A stretch of DNA of 39,735 bases from a bacterium. Lineage in GTDB: Bacteria > UBP14 > UBA6098 > JAFGQG01. Location: contig JAFGQG010000026.1 in the NCBI GenBank assembly GCA_016935765.1, positions 1 to 39,735 on the forward strand. Reading direction: 5' to 3'. The position numbers were made by a program, and so were the translations under genes. Below are positions 36,701 to 39,451 of this stretch, one piece after another; the first letter of the stretch is position 1; every line of letters starts with the position of its first letter. The notes beneath the pieces were generated by a model, which saw nothing but the letters and a program-made list of their open reading frames with translations, searched no databases and had not been told where the DNA came from.

Positions 36701-37318
36701 GCTGCTGTCTGTACGGGCGTACTGCGGAGACAATGAACCCCAGACCGGGTTGGCGCTGAAATTTATCATAATATCAGCAATAGGTTCTCCGCCGTCTTCT
36801 GTTACGATAAGAACGTATATCCTGGATTGCTGCCCAGCGTTTATCTGATTGGGATTCGCGTAAATACTATCTATCTCGACGGCAACAACCGGATATTCTT
36901 CAGGATGAACCTCTATGAGAACACTTGCGTCGTCCCTTCCATAAACACCGCCTGTAATTATTGCGTTAAAATCAGCTTCCGGGTCGCCGGAATATGAAAA
37001 CCTGGTATGCGCTATTCCATCAATGTTCGAAATATCATCTGAAGGGGTTATTGAACCGCTATCACCCGTGAATGTTACTTCAACACCTGACTTTGCTTCA
37101 CCGGTCGCTTCAGTAACCACCCTTGCGTACACGTCAGCAGTACTTCTGTTTGCGTTGATCGCGCGCGGCGAAGCCCACATAGAATCGACAACGGTCTGCA
37201 TGCCGCGGGGATCTATGCTCCCGGTTTTCTGGCAAGCGATCCAGACTACTCCGATTACGGATATCGTCAGAATTAATAAAGGAAATATAATTAGCCCTAA
37301 CTTGTTGCTTTTAAACAT
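12866..37318 (-). CDS. Giant exported Ig-like (Big_1/invasin-type) repeat protein, 8150 residues
   Basis: One uninterrupted frame of 8150 codons starts at ATG 37318, with AAGGGAG upstream. The N-terminus has a hydrophobic signal and Cys29 in WIAC, so a lipoprotein is likely although the -3 residue is unusual. From residue 40 I count about 80 domains of 95-100 residues with the Big_1/invasin pattern (I/L)PADG, then ITA, GNPV, V.FST.LG, TD..G.A...L.S, G.A.V.A. Types A and B alternate; residues 1229-6186 are five copies of a ten-domain super-unit. The last 40 or so residues are a charged tail, with no type IX-like sorting domain. It is probably an adhesin or surface fibre, roughly 300 nm long if each domain spans about 4 nm. 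Sampled stretches are 45-55% GC, against about 38% in the TPR gene. Confidence 0.9.
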   Translation of the reverse strand: MFKSNKLGLIIFPLLILTISVIGVVWIACQKTGSIDPRGMQTVVDSMWASPRAINANRSTADVYARVVTEATGEAKSGVEVTFTGDSGSITPSDDISNIDGIAHTRFSYSGDPEADFNAIITGGVYGRDDASVLIEVHPEEYPVVAVEIDSIYANPNQINAGQQSRIYVLIVTEDGGEPIADIMINFSANPVWGSLSPQYARTDSSGWAHTTFSTPISDTARYVYIRAQVADLFREVGILVYETDYLPVDIDSIYAEPSEIVAGEFSIVYAKIVNENDRRAYQNAVVTFGTDYGSLSPSSDISDSSGWVNTRLSTTTSSTEVIAHVTAFISGLSRTTNILIHETGFLPTGYLTIETENDSVEAEEDGDSVSLIASLENIDHGPISGKEVRFRSPDYTIRVVNGGITDDDGKAWAYIPNPGDTATIRAIATYDSFSDTTLAHFIEPEPPQVSFIELTSDSATLTANGISYTRLQATVYVTGGALAPDSTLVEFYTSAGMFSRYFFGKSVGPDHSNSLQSMYRTNNKKFRNDLHYAAVMEDNAFEYTTGGIAYIYLRSSDELDTALVRGMSGTVSDSLFIPFIAGMPQEISVTARASEMVADGRDTMTFYAHVMDAYGNNVIGGYSITFSVVEGLGCSFIPNAYRTTNDTGLAKVIMRSGETAGWATVRASHNLVYGQMEIYLSGSLPNSIYLQSIPSSLPADGISFSTIQAQVLDSESRPVSDDTPIIFYATDGVLTSASRSFFKAPRADEKVPLFEDRHTLAPMDSSVFVGYTTDGWAYVRLYSSTSVCTSMVVAYAETSDVALVADTINVPFLPGDVSDITLTTSKDTLKADDADTCTVFARVFDEYDNPVGEGELVSFSVASGSIEPTAYTDETGTAKTRLTSSLDIGAFNIQANCGDAIGFTSIYYKPTKAAAIELFVSADAIVANGESRDTLSSEVWTSDGNRVSNGTAVIFESSLGNLSGTSRLLRARRDLSEFTTLLSPLADSHTAYTEGGVATAILTSPTRTGLDTIIVKVEVDSAWASDTFYVEYISGGPARLLVSADPESILADGVETSTISVAVFDEYDNPAGRDIAVSLSTTLGSIYPTTAYTDTSGVATATLLSGTTPGIATVEARVSGLIQQTQVFFTESGAGIIILTPEQNYVQLGNTIDLSALALDPYGHMVSNGTPINFSSVLGYTTPPVSPTSSGVATSILHTENRAGIDTVIAWSGTAADTALIQFKAGLCQYIELTATPDTISADGRSRSTITATLTDEYRNNVGVGRRVSFSTTLGSITSSAMTDSLGIARATLTSSPDIGTAQIQVSCENGSGMIEVEFIAAEATFISVSANPTEIIADEDSSSTITARVLNERAEPVADGTIVIFHSYNTETGLPFGSIDSFSATSSGIATSELFAENQIGSAMVVASVMGLTDTVIVDFISGPPARIVLIAAPDTIPADGNTQSDISATLYDNNDNRLGSGVIVSFATTNGNLNRASALTDTSGTARVKLRSATVSGEAVVTAISEGAETDVIVYFSPLTVANLFLSADDLELPADGRSTTIIRALALDSLSVPVSDNTPIMFSTNLGIIVPGVSYTFDGEAITTLIASTVPGTAYVVGNAGGGVIDTATVIFTSGPPAEVTLRAVPNVLPADGDTTAQVFVAVTDGSGTPVEQGYTIVFSATLGSIDEMALTDTLGEAVVTFRAGVTPGNAYISATCEGAVGQTQITLTSTEAGEIIMMVNPDEIIADGSSTADVTGQVLNGIGYPVTDNTPVILSVSPDSLGRVTPRTAYTTDGDFASTFTSNVYTGEAYIVAEVGALRESVLVELISGAADYIELVADTYNIPADSSSFANVTGTVYDRNGNTVAAGIMVYFSTTLGEVTPASQETNSDGQVTFTVMSGYVPGIARVKAQSGTARDEIQIIFSNTAAHSLILTATPDEITADGNATAALEALVLDSLGNFVSDGTPVEFEILPGTTGVVLDTIDSFTVDTTYILEELGAVIPTISRTEAGIATVIFRAGVQPGIAIVKASVDPVFDITNIRLVSGGVAEIIVTANPRSITANGITTSLITAQLNDRYGNPVGSGVSVGFSSSLGSLSPTSALTNSGGAAYSLLTSSTTPGICYVTVSSGGYYEIVEVEFTPPGVSDIILSASPQSVQIGSGASIQLTALVIDSTGRPIYNDLPVTFFSRIGDLYPPTVLTSDGYAVTQLMPGIVAGTDTVRARVNGIEDTITVRFTAGNCSYIIVTPQDSVLAANGLSRTNIVAELYDEYSNPVGVGRSVSFSTDLGAITTPSFTDSFGIAVARLTSAEEIGIADIEVRCESGIGRASVEFVAAEVALVTLSASPRKIVADGVSQSIITANVLNTEGRPVSDGTIVTFSSFDSAGNSFGEIESLGVTEGGTVSKPLTSERVIGVCFIAANVMGVRDTISVEFVPGDPFRIEVTITPDVIPADGSSEGQIVGVLFDEFGNLIPSGKLVTFETNRGSIFPTLAYTEDGSVFAAITSNTIGIAQVQLHSGSVTGVATAEFIALQVDTLILYADSTTLVANGRSSTTIHALARDSVGSAVTDGVPLYFSTDNGVMIPGVSYTDDGEAFSLLRSSTVPGTTWVWVDAGGGVRESLFVIYRPGGPALITVTADSARLPADGVSNTNVTAIVMDANGNLIGSGNIVNFSTTLGSIDTFAVTNNLSEAYSTMTSGITPGTALITAYCEGAYGQTTVDLTATDVGGIILNASPRNVVANAESTSTLSGYVLNTIGNPITDGTPVTLYVNPDSMGFITPSTAYTDGGDFTATFTGWYYIGDVYLVADAGGGFKDSVLVHLIPGAPDYIILNADTLSIPADSVSEAAITGTVFDMFDNPVRSGYTVTFSTNLGYLSTTTEITNSNGNVSTRLRSGYVPGVARVRAISGTASGEIEITIENTGVFSIVLTTEDNRLPADGFSTTSLTALVLDSLGNRISDGTPVNFVINPDTTIGEALGVIVPPIGRTESGEATVAYRSDTRKGIAHIKASSGAVSDSIDIELIAGAVSRIEVIAIPGTLTANGSSHSNIEATLFDDFDNTVESGVGVDFTVDPADIGNLLPTSTITNASGIARSTFTSNNTPGFALITVEAEGIYGQTEILLDSAQVGDIILTADAYTMPADGSVDLQAMVIDVGGRTIYDGVEVRFTSKIGRIVPAIAFTAGGYAETELTGLNQSGRDTVVAEVNGVADTVYILFEAGDCFYISIWPNPDTIAANGRSRSAITCTLSDEFSNRVGAGRMVSFSTSMGTITSPVHTDSFGIARTYLKSSLETGTAEVNARCESGNAYTYVEFISSDIAFLSVKAAPKEITADGISVSTITAKALNSYGNPVANGTIIYFNCFDALGASFGVMETLSVTAGGTGEAVVELTSEEIPGRCFVRAHLLGLSDTTYVDFVPGPVARIDVFVVPDSIPADGMSEGQITGVLYDENDNLLNSGQTVTFETNLGTIFPTLAYTENGSVFASITSDAIGVAQIQLHAGGITGVATARFLPLRVDTLIIYSDSTSIVADGYSTTRIHALARDSLGAAITDGWPIYFESSDGVMIPGVTYLSEGEAISQLRSSTTPGSVWVKVDAGGGVTDSLVVVFRAGAPAMIEVVPETTSIPADGFSSMNVTAIVLDRNGNLVAGGEIVTFNTTLGTIDTFGVTNDSSAAFTILTAGITPGTALITAYCEGAYGRATVYFTATNVGSMILNVTPRNVVANTEATATLFGTVLNTIGNPVTDGTPIAVSVSPDSMGYIMPATAYTEDGDFTAVFTSLSYVGTAYLVADAGSGFRDSVMINLIPGPPDYIILVADTGDSAIPADSASEATIRGTAYDIFGNTVGSGYTITISTNLGYLSSSSELTDSDGQFTFRLRSGYTSGVARVRAISGTAIGEIEILFTSTEVAALILNSEDNSLIADGYSTTRMTAILLDSLGNRVSDRTPVNFSILADTIITMINDSTYDTTVAPLGAVIPYIAYTESGEASVIYRAGTRTGVAHVRASVDTIFGDKDIELIPGTVNRIVVTANPDTLTANGLGSSEIVAELFDEYGNRIGSGDEVAFAVNPAGYGSMLPGLALTNAWGVAHSNFTSGNTPGLVIVTATSGGIYGQVEIFLDSAQVGDVILTASTYEFQIGTGTRVDLQAFVVDVGGRPMFDGLQVQFTSSLGILIPPTSLTEDGYASTELSDQNRAGKDTVVAIAGGIADTIFIIYEAGPCHYIVMNANPDTIAANGRSRSLITCALTDEFSNPVNAGRVVSLTTNLGRITTPVYTDSLGIAQAYLTSSIETGTAEVNARCESGNAYTYVEFISSDIAFLTVKAEPRNIAADGVATSTITAKALNSYGNPVADGTIIFFESYDTTGAPFGIIDTLSVTADGTGEAVVELRSEEMLGRCFVRAHVLGLSDTTYVDFIPGPVARIEVFVVPDTIPADGMSEGQITGVLYDEFDNLLLDGQVVTLESNLGTVFPTLAYTSSGSVFATIVSSVIGRAQIQVHSGGITGVAMANFVPLDVDTLIIYSDSASIIANGRSTTTIHAIARDSVGGAVTDGRPIYFESDDGIMIPGVSFTADGEATSLLRSSTTPGSTWVKVNAGGGVRDSLVVVFRPGPPGLIEVIPDTNSIPADGDSSINVTAIVYDINGNLLTGGKVVSFHTTLGSIDTFGVTDGLSEAVTRLTSGITPGTALITAYCEGAYGQATVNFTATNVGDMVLNVNPRNVIANAESTATLFGHVINTIGNPVADGTPIALSINPDSMGYITPSTAYTEDGDFSAVFTGWYYVGTVYLVADAGSGFRDSVIVNMIPGLPDYIVLVADTGDSSIPADSASEATIHGTVFDMFGNRVRSGHVVNFSTNLGYLSSGSELTNSNGEVTVHLRSGYTPGDARVRAISGSASGEIEINFYNTDVFSIIVSTGVGQLTADGYSTTPVTALVLDSLGNRISDRTAVTFDILDDTVVTIIDDTTSDTTITPLGVMIPFLGYTESGEANVIYRADTRRGTAYLRAGVGAIYGYADIRLLAGPVARIEVSAVPETLTADGSSSSNVTAILFDDYDNRVEPGLNVNFAANPAGIGSVLPTSTITNNIGVARSNFTSGTTPGLAFITVNSGGVYGQAEIVLDSAQVNNIILTASSYELQVGSGNTIDLQALVVDAGGRTIYDGVPVFFSSAIGRILLPTAYTEDGYANSRLAARTVAGKDTVVATAGGAADTIFITFEPGECHYITMSANPDTIAATGVSQSTITCTLSDEYSNAVGSGRRVTLTTDMGRITSPVYTDSFGIATARLTSSVETGTAEINATCELGNAYEYVTFISSDIVYLSVKASPREIIANGISTSTVTAKALNSAANPVADGTVIFFESYDTLGNPFGEIETLAVTTGGTGQATVELTSEEMLGRCFVRAYVLGLSDTTYVDFIPGPVARIAVTSQYDTIAADGFSTSGITAVLYDAYDNLIPDGEDVTFETDLGRIYPTLAYTEAGTVLATLVSADSTGTAQVIVRAGGILGFALVQFVQNPVAGIYLYSDSISITANGISSTMVYALVTDSSGRAIADGTPVTFNPTAGAIVPGVSYTNEGEASSKLRSSTTAETCWVVVDAGYGVVDSIKILFRPGPISTILLTATPTAIPANGDTFSEITAILADPNDNPVGSGFIVDFTTTLGEIDEFGITDDSSATAVRLYSGVTPGAAVIIASCGGAIGQIRVDFTNTAADEMLLFADPRDITADGRSTSDISGFVFNVVGNPISDGSPVLLSVSPDSMATIAPRTVYTDSGEFAATLTAGTIAGVVGVIANAGGGVVETTYIDLLPGAVDSIAVWASDSIIPADSFSTTTISGRLFDRYNNPLRSGNTINFATILGSISPTSAITNRTGIASSYLMSGYEPGTATVRVTSGDAIGEIDIIFSNTEVATIALVADPMTITADGFSNSSITALVLDSLGNPVNNRTPVIFTDTPDTLGDLIPSIGYTESGEVNVIFRAGTDRGNVDIEAYSIIPGDTIRDQITLTLNPGAVNQIIVNANPDTIAANQYASSEITCTLVDEYGNGVLSGVAVNFITNLGTIDPSLVYTNINGIATSVLTSGVTPGRARVTVNSGSIYNQVEVIFDTTQIGDLTISAVPRFMTADGISNSIITVRVYDKEGSPVSDRTRVDFRVNPDTRGNVVSPKVTTGGAVTTEYTAGTESGDLWVIAEVDSAGGTVADSVLLHLNPGDPNIINLWPEDSTIPADGISNTWIYARVTDEFGNPMRPGTVVNFETDLGRIAPRAMTTDTMGNAQVLLESGITPGTALIFGECGDAVGFTQVFFDTTAVRSIILVSDTNFLVTDGVSTVNLTAYVMTAGGTPVSDGTEVNFAVEDNYGELLPNVAYTDSGFAEVMLRSDTSAVGPKEVYAMAGSDTASITIHFIAGPPLNIAVVVNPDSIPADGATNAAVQCTVWDRYGNTVTPGTQVTFDIEMGEITPIDVTDINGMAEALVTSGTETGPALITVRSGGAFAYTQITFVELVAAELILTVNPPTLPADGSSLSEVKATVYDSAGFPVSDGTPVDFSQDTSTGYVLGRIIPRRARTVGGEAMTIIYAPTTTGNTRVIARASASVQDTFEMHFIPGEPAVIFFDTTLVDTFFADGASYPIRVFVFDAYSNPVVMGTNVHFNSTRGDFLDEDVIVSTDSGAATAYISSMETGISVITVTSGDASAVNSINFVEIEGEIIYSVANPFSLTANGISTSTITATILDSSHRPVSDGLPIFFRLYGGGILSPRTDYTENGLVQTILTSSTITGTTMVEIAAHDSLKDTLYITFTPGDPRNLEFVTYPVPDLYATGVDTQTIWVHVSDEFGNDVSPGTRVDFNLNPSTYGTVIPFSATNDSAFSRTLITSGTLEGSAILSATSGDAIAYALVRFVTLPAGSIIVVTDSLRLTANGRNTTGITATVLDTSGLPISDNIVVRFSTSAGILNPVVDYTEGGLARSILKANITPAETVMVYARVGTVAGSTMVEFVPGPPRIIQIWAADSSIYANGIDTTTIAVKVLDEFSNPVGGGQEIDFSATLGTISPASTYTDTSSRGWVKLVAGRVAGWSAITATSVEGDATNSIIIQLMSTKVGYVDLAVTPPRVTADGASTANIHVTVLDTADAPVADGTPVQFSGLGYGIVNPIFTTTTDGAANAVLTAFTDVGEDTLIVCSGGVCDSQVVIFESGPPAIIRLTAATDQIVANMVDRDTIFAVVEDNFNNRVGPGYVIAFSVNPSDIATITPSAVTNDSGECFIILRARNIPGLATVTGTYSGATGVVQIELLATDVGVVLLNIPQRYLPADGVTSTDVTALVLDTLGNPITDGTGVRFGQRGNSAILFPTWASTEDGYATVQLQSANVGTTYVWAEVDTGGGGNIPSDTLDVYFHSGAPAAIHFDTSDVRISSVSLQGNGLDTIWVTANVEDAFGNVVSGEYVTFTLDLGMVLPIEGITNDSGEVAFQIMAPRRRGITQLKAECGSAVAYLGVRYNAPPVGNITLTANPRGLPANGVSTSNITAFVRDTLGHPISDGLSVFFYTQLGAITPFDTTHLGYAHAILVSADTAGVDTIMAICREGTAYVAVTYEAGRPASINLWTTGDTISVGSSRTITLTGEVLDDGDNPVAPGTIVTLDLNDRDFGSLADWVISTDDSGYFVTEFTPGLQAGLAWLSARSDTAHDSIHVILYAREPHTMEIDVSDTFIYVRGAGEIDHSVLQVSVYDIYNNFVPDSTQIWFELVNYPGTTGEQRPYFDPVNPTDSLKSDTVYTMNGRASVTLRAGTMPGTVRLDALSSTVSSRAPRIVISSGLPYHISLSSEECNVRGWDFDGVGNTITAIVSDSFENPVAPGTAVWFTTDEGEVIGSATTTGDSGFAVTRWFSSDPRGDGRVLVIGESRGAGSHIALDTVWFFNSGPIDSLRIEPVSRYIDADGSSESDVWVWAYDVNGNPVIDDLNISLDALKGTITTPILTQNECYGSYAVGTYTSVTVSQDQYCASNKVYKDYIYATAGFAGDQDTMVLFNGASDEDNSNITTPSRLPYGATAPISIRIKDEYGNPICGDSLTVSCSDGAATITPTDPVTNGIGLAIVTLTAPGIPADSSDHTAFISVIFSGGVLFSDDITFGMTKRIADDEREGFSPVEQPRSHESQTPEENAEEPRTNSTFILPKKNLEIND
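18761..21721 (-). repeat. Super-unit 5 (ten Ig-like domains, residues 5200-6186)
   Basis: This copy starts at Cys5200 in ECHYITM and is 987 codons long. Domain 7 keeps the IPADS variant. Domains 6 and 10 have lost their copy-specific motifs: domain 10 reads MTADG instead of V.(I/V)G.G. With super-unit 1 it is the most divergent copy by eye. Confidence 0.8.
21722..24712 (-). repeat. Super-unit 4 (ten Ig-like domains, residues 4203-5199)
   Basis: It starts at Cys4203 in PCHYIVM and is exactly 997 codons long. Domains 2-5 are nearly the same as in super-unit 3, roughly three-quarters identical by eye, with shared runs such as GRCFVRAH, LGLSDTTYVDF and GTALITAYCEGAYG. Domain 6 has NVIANAEST, domain 7 IPADS and domain 10 LQVGSG. 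Confidence 0.87.
24713..27703 (-). repeat. Super-unit 3 (ten Ig-like domains, residues 3206-4202)
   Basis: It starts at Cys3206 in DCFYISI and is 997 codons long. The first domain carries three cysteines (DCFYI, AITCTL, NARCES), as in copies 4 and 5. Domain 7 reads IPADS and domain 10 FQIGTG. Domain 8 contains a 15-20 residue Thr/Asp-rich insertion (MINDSTYDTT). Confidence 0.87.
27704..30643 (-). repeat. Super-unit 2 (ten Ig-like domains, residues 2226-3205)
   Basis: It starts at Cys2226 in NCSYIIV and is 980 codons long. The 17-codon shortfall matches the absence of most of the domain 8 insertion (here INPDTTIGEALG). Domain 6 has VVANAEST, domain 7 IPADS; domain 10 reads MPADG where copies 1, 3 and 4 have V.(I/V)G.G. 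Confidence 0.85.
30644..33634 (-). repeat. Super-unit 1 (ten Ig-like domains, residues 1229-2225)
   Basis: It starts at Cys1229 in LCQYIEL and is 997 codons long. Domain 7 has IPADS, domain 8 the long Thr/Asp insertion, and domain 10 VQIGSG. It is more divergent from copies 2-4 than they are from each other, most clearly in domains 3-6. Confidence 0.83.
33635..37318 (-). other. N-terminal irregular domain tract of the giant protein
   Basis: Residues 1-1228 comprise the signal, about four divergent domains linked by segments such as EYPVVAVEIDSIYANP, and then alternating B and A domains. The last three, ending in a VQLGNT domain, resemble positions 8-10 of the super-unit, as if part of an older copy remained. 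Three B domains carry inserts at the same place (about residues 496-541, 736-773 and 961-991). Confidence 0.75.
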
Positions 37319-37395
37319 AATAGCTACTCCCTTTTAAATTAATTTATCAAAAAAACTATCTAATTTTAGGCATACTCATACAATATATGGATAGA

Positions 37396-37423
37396 AAAAT
37401 ATAATAATATTTACAATTGTCAA
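37396..37423 (-). promoter_or_regulatory. Candidate promoter of the giant gene
   Basis: TTGACA on the - strand at 37423-37418 is a perfect -35 box. A -10 box is less clear: TATTTT at 37401-37396 with a 16-base spacer is the best. If real, the giant gene is transcribed from its own promoter in the 129-base spacer after the protease, with a leader of roughly 70 bases. Confidence 0.38.
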
Positions 37424-37447
37424 TAAAAATGTTAAAAAAACTGCGTT

Positions 37448-39361
37448 TTATTTGATTAAAATCAGCTTATTATTAAATACTTTATCGCCGTTTTGCAGTT
37501 TAGCAAAGTACACACCTGAGCTCATCGAGTTGTTTATATCGTTTTTGCCTTCCCAGGTTGCAGAGTGTTTACCCGCTGATAATGTTTGGTTGACAAGTGT
37601 TTTAACCTTATTTCCAAGGCAATCGAATATTTCGAGAGTGACCTGTCCGGGAGCAGCTATTTCGTAAAATATTTTTGTTTCGCTGTTGAATGGGTTCGGG
37701 AAGCATGGATAGAGCTTGGCTGAAGGTTTAATAGTGTTATCTTCATCGATGCCGACCGCTCTTAGAGCCGCTTCGAAATCAACGATACCGTAGCCGCTTT
37801 CCTCGTCCCATCCGGTCGGACCAACATCCTGAGCTGTGTTCCTGATGATGTTGTAAAGGCTATCGGGATCGATATCCGGGAGTACCGAATAGATCAATCC
37901 CGCTAAACCTGCGGTTTGGGGGCAAGCCATAGATGTTCCGACCTCCCCCTTGATCTGATGGCTTCCAGCAGGCCAGTCCAAATCAGCTTCATTAGCCACG
38001 CTTGCTACCCAGGTGGACCATATTACTTCCGAATATGCTACCATGGAGGCTTCCCCTCCGGCAGCCAGAACATCAAGCTCCGGTCCGTACTCCGTAAATG
38101 ATGAAGTGCCGAGGTCGCTGTTGAATGAACCCACAGCGAGAGTGTTCGGATGACTCGCGGGAAAGGTAACTCCCGCCGGGAATAGCATTACGTTGCCGGA
38201 AGCGCAGATCAGAGCGGTGCCCTGCCCATAAGCATATTCAACCGCCGCATCTAAACCCGGAGCCTCCCCGCCAAATAATCCACCCATGCTGAGGTTTATT
38301 ACATTCGCATTGTTGTCAGCCGCATATTCTATTCCCTGGATCATGTCGCCTTCTCCTGTTACTCCTCCTTCAGGATGAGCGATCCTGACAGCCATTATCT
38401 TGCAGTGACCAGCCTTGCCGGCAAACTGGTATCTATTATCCATTACCGCGGCGGATATCCCAGCTACGTGTGTCCCGTGTGAAACTCCCATGTCCGCAGG
38501 AAATAAAATCGGAAACGTGGATTCCCCATCCCCCACTGATGGGTCCGGTTCCCCCCAGCCGTCATCTCCATCAGAATGAACGTCAGGATTCCAATCCTGC
38601 TGGTACTCAACCGCAGACATGTCAGCCTCATGACCGGTAACCCCTCCAACGAAATCATAACCGTTAAGGTCGTCAATAAAGCCGTTGCCGTCATCGTCGA
38701 TTCCATTGATGTCATCCAGGTCATAAACTTCGCCATCACCATCAACATCTTCAAGTGGATTTACCCAGATATTGTCCATCAGGTCCGGATGATCAAGGTC
38801 CACTCCAGAATCGAGTATCGCGATGAGTACGTCAGCATCACCGGTTGTAACATCCCAGCCTCCCGCACAGTTCATGATGAAATCGCCGTACTGGTCAGGG
38901 TCGCTGGTTTCAGTATAATCCCCATCATCCCTATAATAAGGATCATCAGGGGTGTATTGTGTATAATAAAAATGATTGGGAGAAGCCCACTTCACAAGCC
39001 CACTTTCCTCATATAGGTCAACAAAAGACCAAACCTGTTCGTCAGCTAATTCATACAGACTGTTCAACCTGTCCCAGTCGGAATTGTCTCGGGCTTCATA
39101 AAACTCCTCGTCAGTGTAGGGTTTTTCAAACTTGACGATATAAATACCGAGTTTCTCTGAGATTACCCGCATCGTGGTGTTGTTGTCCGAGTTTAACCTT
39201 TCCAATTGAGGCAGCACTTCCTCATTTTCAATGCCTATGAGTATGCAGCCAACTGAAAATTCACGCAGTGGCATGGGCTGAACAGGATAATAGATATAAT
39301 TGCTGTATGCAGCCGAAACACAAACCAATAATAACAGCGCGATTGTTAGTCCTTTGTACAT
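37448..39361 (-). CDS. Secreted subtilisin-family serine protease with type IX-like sorting domain
   Basis: This 637-residue S8 protease has a signal peptide (1-20), a propeptide-like region to about 150, and a catalytic domain with Asp184 (ILDSGVD), His295 (HGTHVAG), oxyanion Asn390 (CASGN) and Ser477 (GTSMACP), all intact. An insertion between the Asp and His motifs (about 200-290) contains the Asp/Gly-rich run DVDGDGEVYDLDD at about 205-217, followed by IDDDGNGFIDD, probably calcium-binding. Residues 545-637 form a FlgD-like or type IX sorting domain, with YPCFPNPFNSETKI, GNKVKTLVNQ, WEGKND and GVYFAKL. GAAGGGAG precedes ATG 39361. Such enzymes are exported and cell-surface bound or released. 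It might process the giant protein encoded 129 bases downstream; that is inferred from position only. Confidence 0.95.
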   Translation of the reverse strand: MYKGLTIALLLLVCVSAAYSNYIYYPVQPMPLREFSVGCILIGIENEEVLPQLERLNSDNNTTMRVISEKLGIYIVKFEKPYTDEEFYEARDNSDWDRLNSLYELADEQVWSFVDLYEESGLVKWASPNHFYYTQYTPDDPYYRDDGDYTETSDPDQYGDFIMNCAGGWDVTTGDADVLIAILDSGVDLDHPDLMDNIWVNPLEDVDGDGEVYDLDDINGIDDDGNGFIDDLNGYDFVGGVTGHEADMSAVEYQQDWNPDVHSDGDDGWGEPDPSVGDGESTFPILFPADMGVSHGTHVAGISAAVMDNRYQFAGKAGHCKIMAVRIAHPEGGVTGEGDMIQGIEYAADNNANVINLSMGGLFGGEAPGLDAAVEYAYGQGTALICASGNVMLFPAGVTFPASHPNTLAVGSFNSDLGTSSFTEYGPELDVLAAGGEASMVAYSEVIWSTWVASVANEADLDWPAGSHQIKGEVGTSMACPQTAGLAGLIYSVLPDIDPDSLYNIIRNTAQDVGPTGWDEESGYGIVDFEAALRAVGIDEDNTIKPSAKLYPCFPNPFNSETKIFYEIAAPGQVTLEIFDCLGNKVKTLVNQTLSAGKHSATWEGKNDINNSMSSGVYFAKLQNGDKVFNNKLILIK

Positions 39362-39424
39362 TTTTCTCCCTTCGGTTTATTTTTTTTCTGTTTTACGTAT
39401 CATTATCAATATTATGATTCAAAA

Positions 39425-39451
39425 TTTATATTAAAATATATATATTGTCAA
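39425..39451 (-). promoter_or_regulatory. Candidate promoter of the protease gene
   Basis: On the - strand TTGACA (39451-39446) is followed after 15 bases by TATAAA (39430-39425). The spacer is slightly short for sigma-70. Transcription would start about 55 bases upstream of the ATG at 39361. The TTGACAAT start matches the candidate box upstream of the giant gene, which hints at shared control. Confidence 0.45.

Noticed and set aside
12866..37318. CRISPR array or phage tail-fibre reading of the repeats
   Set aside because: The periodicity is in protein-coding, domain-sized units with no short identical DNA repeats and spacers, and no phage genes are nearby.
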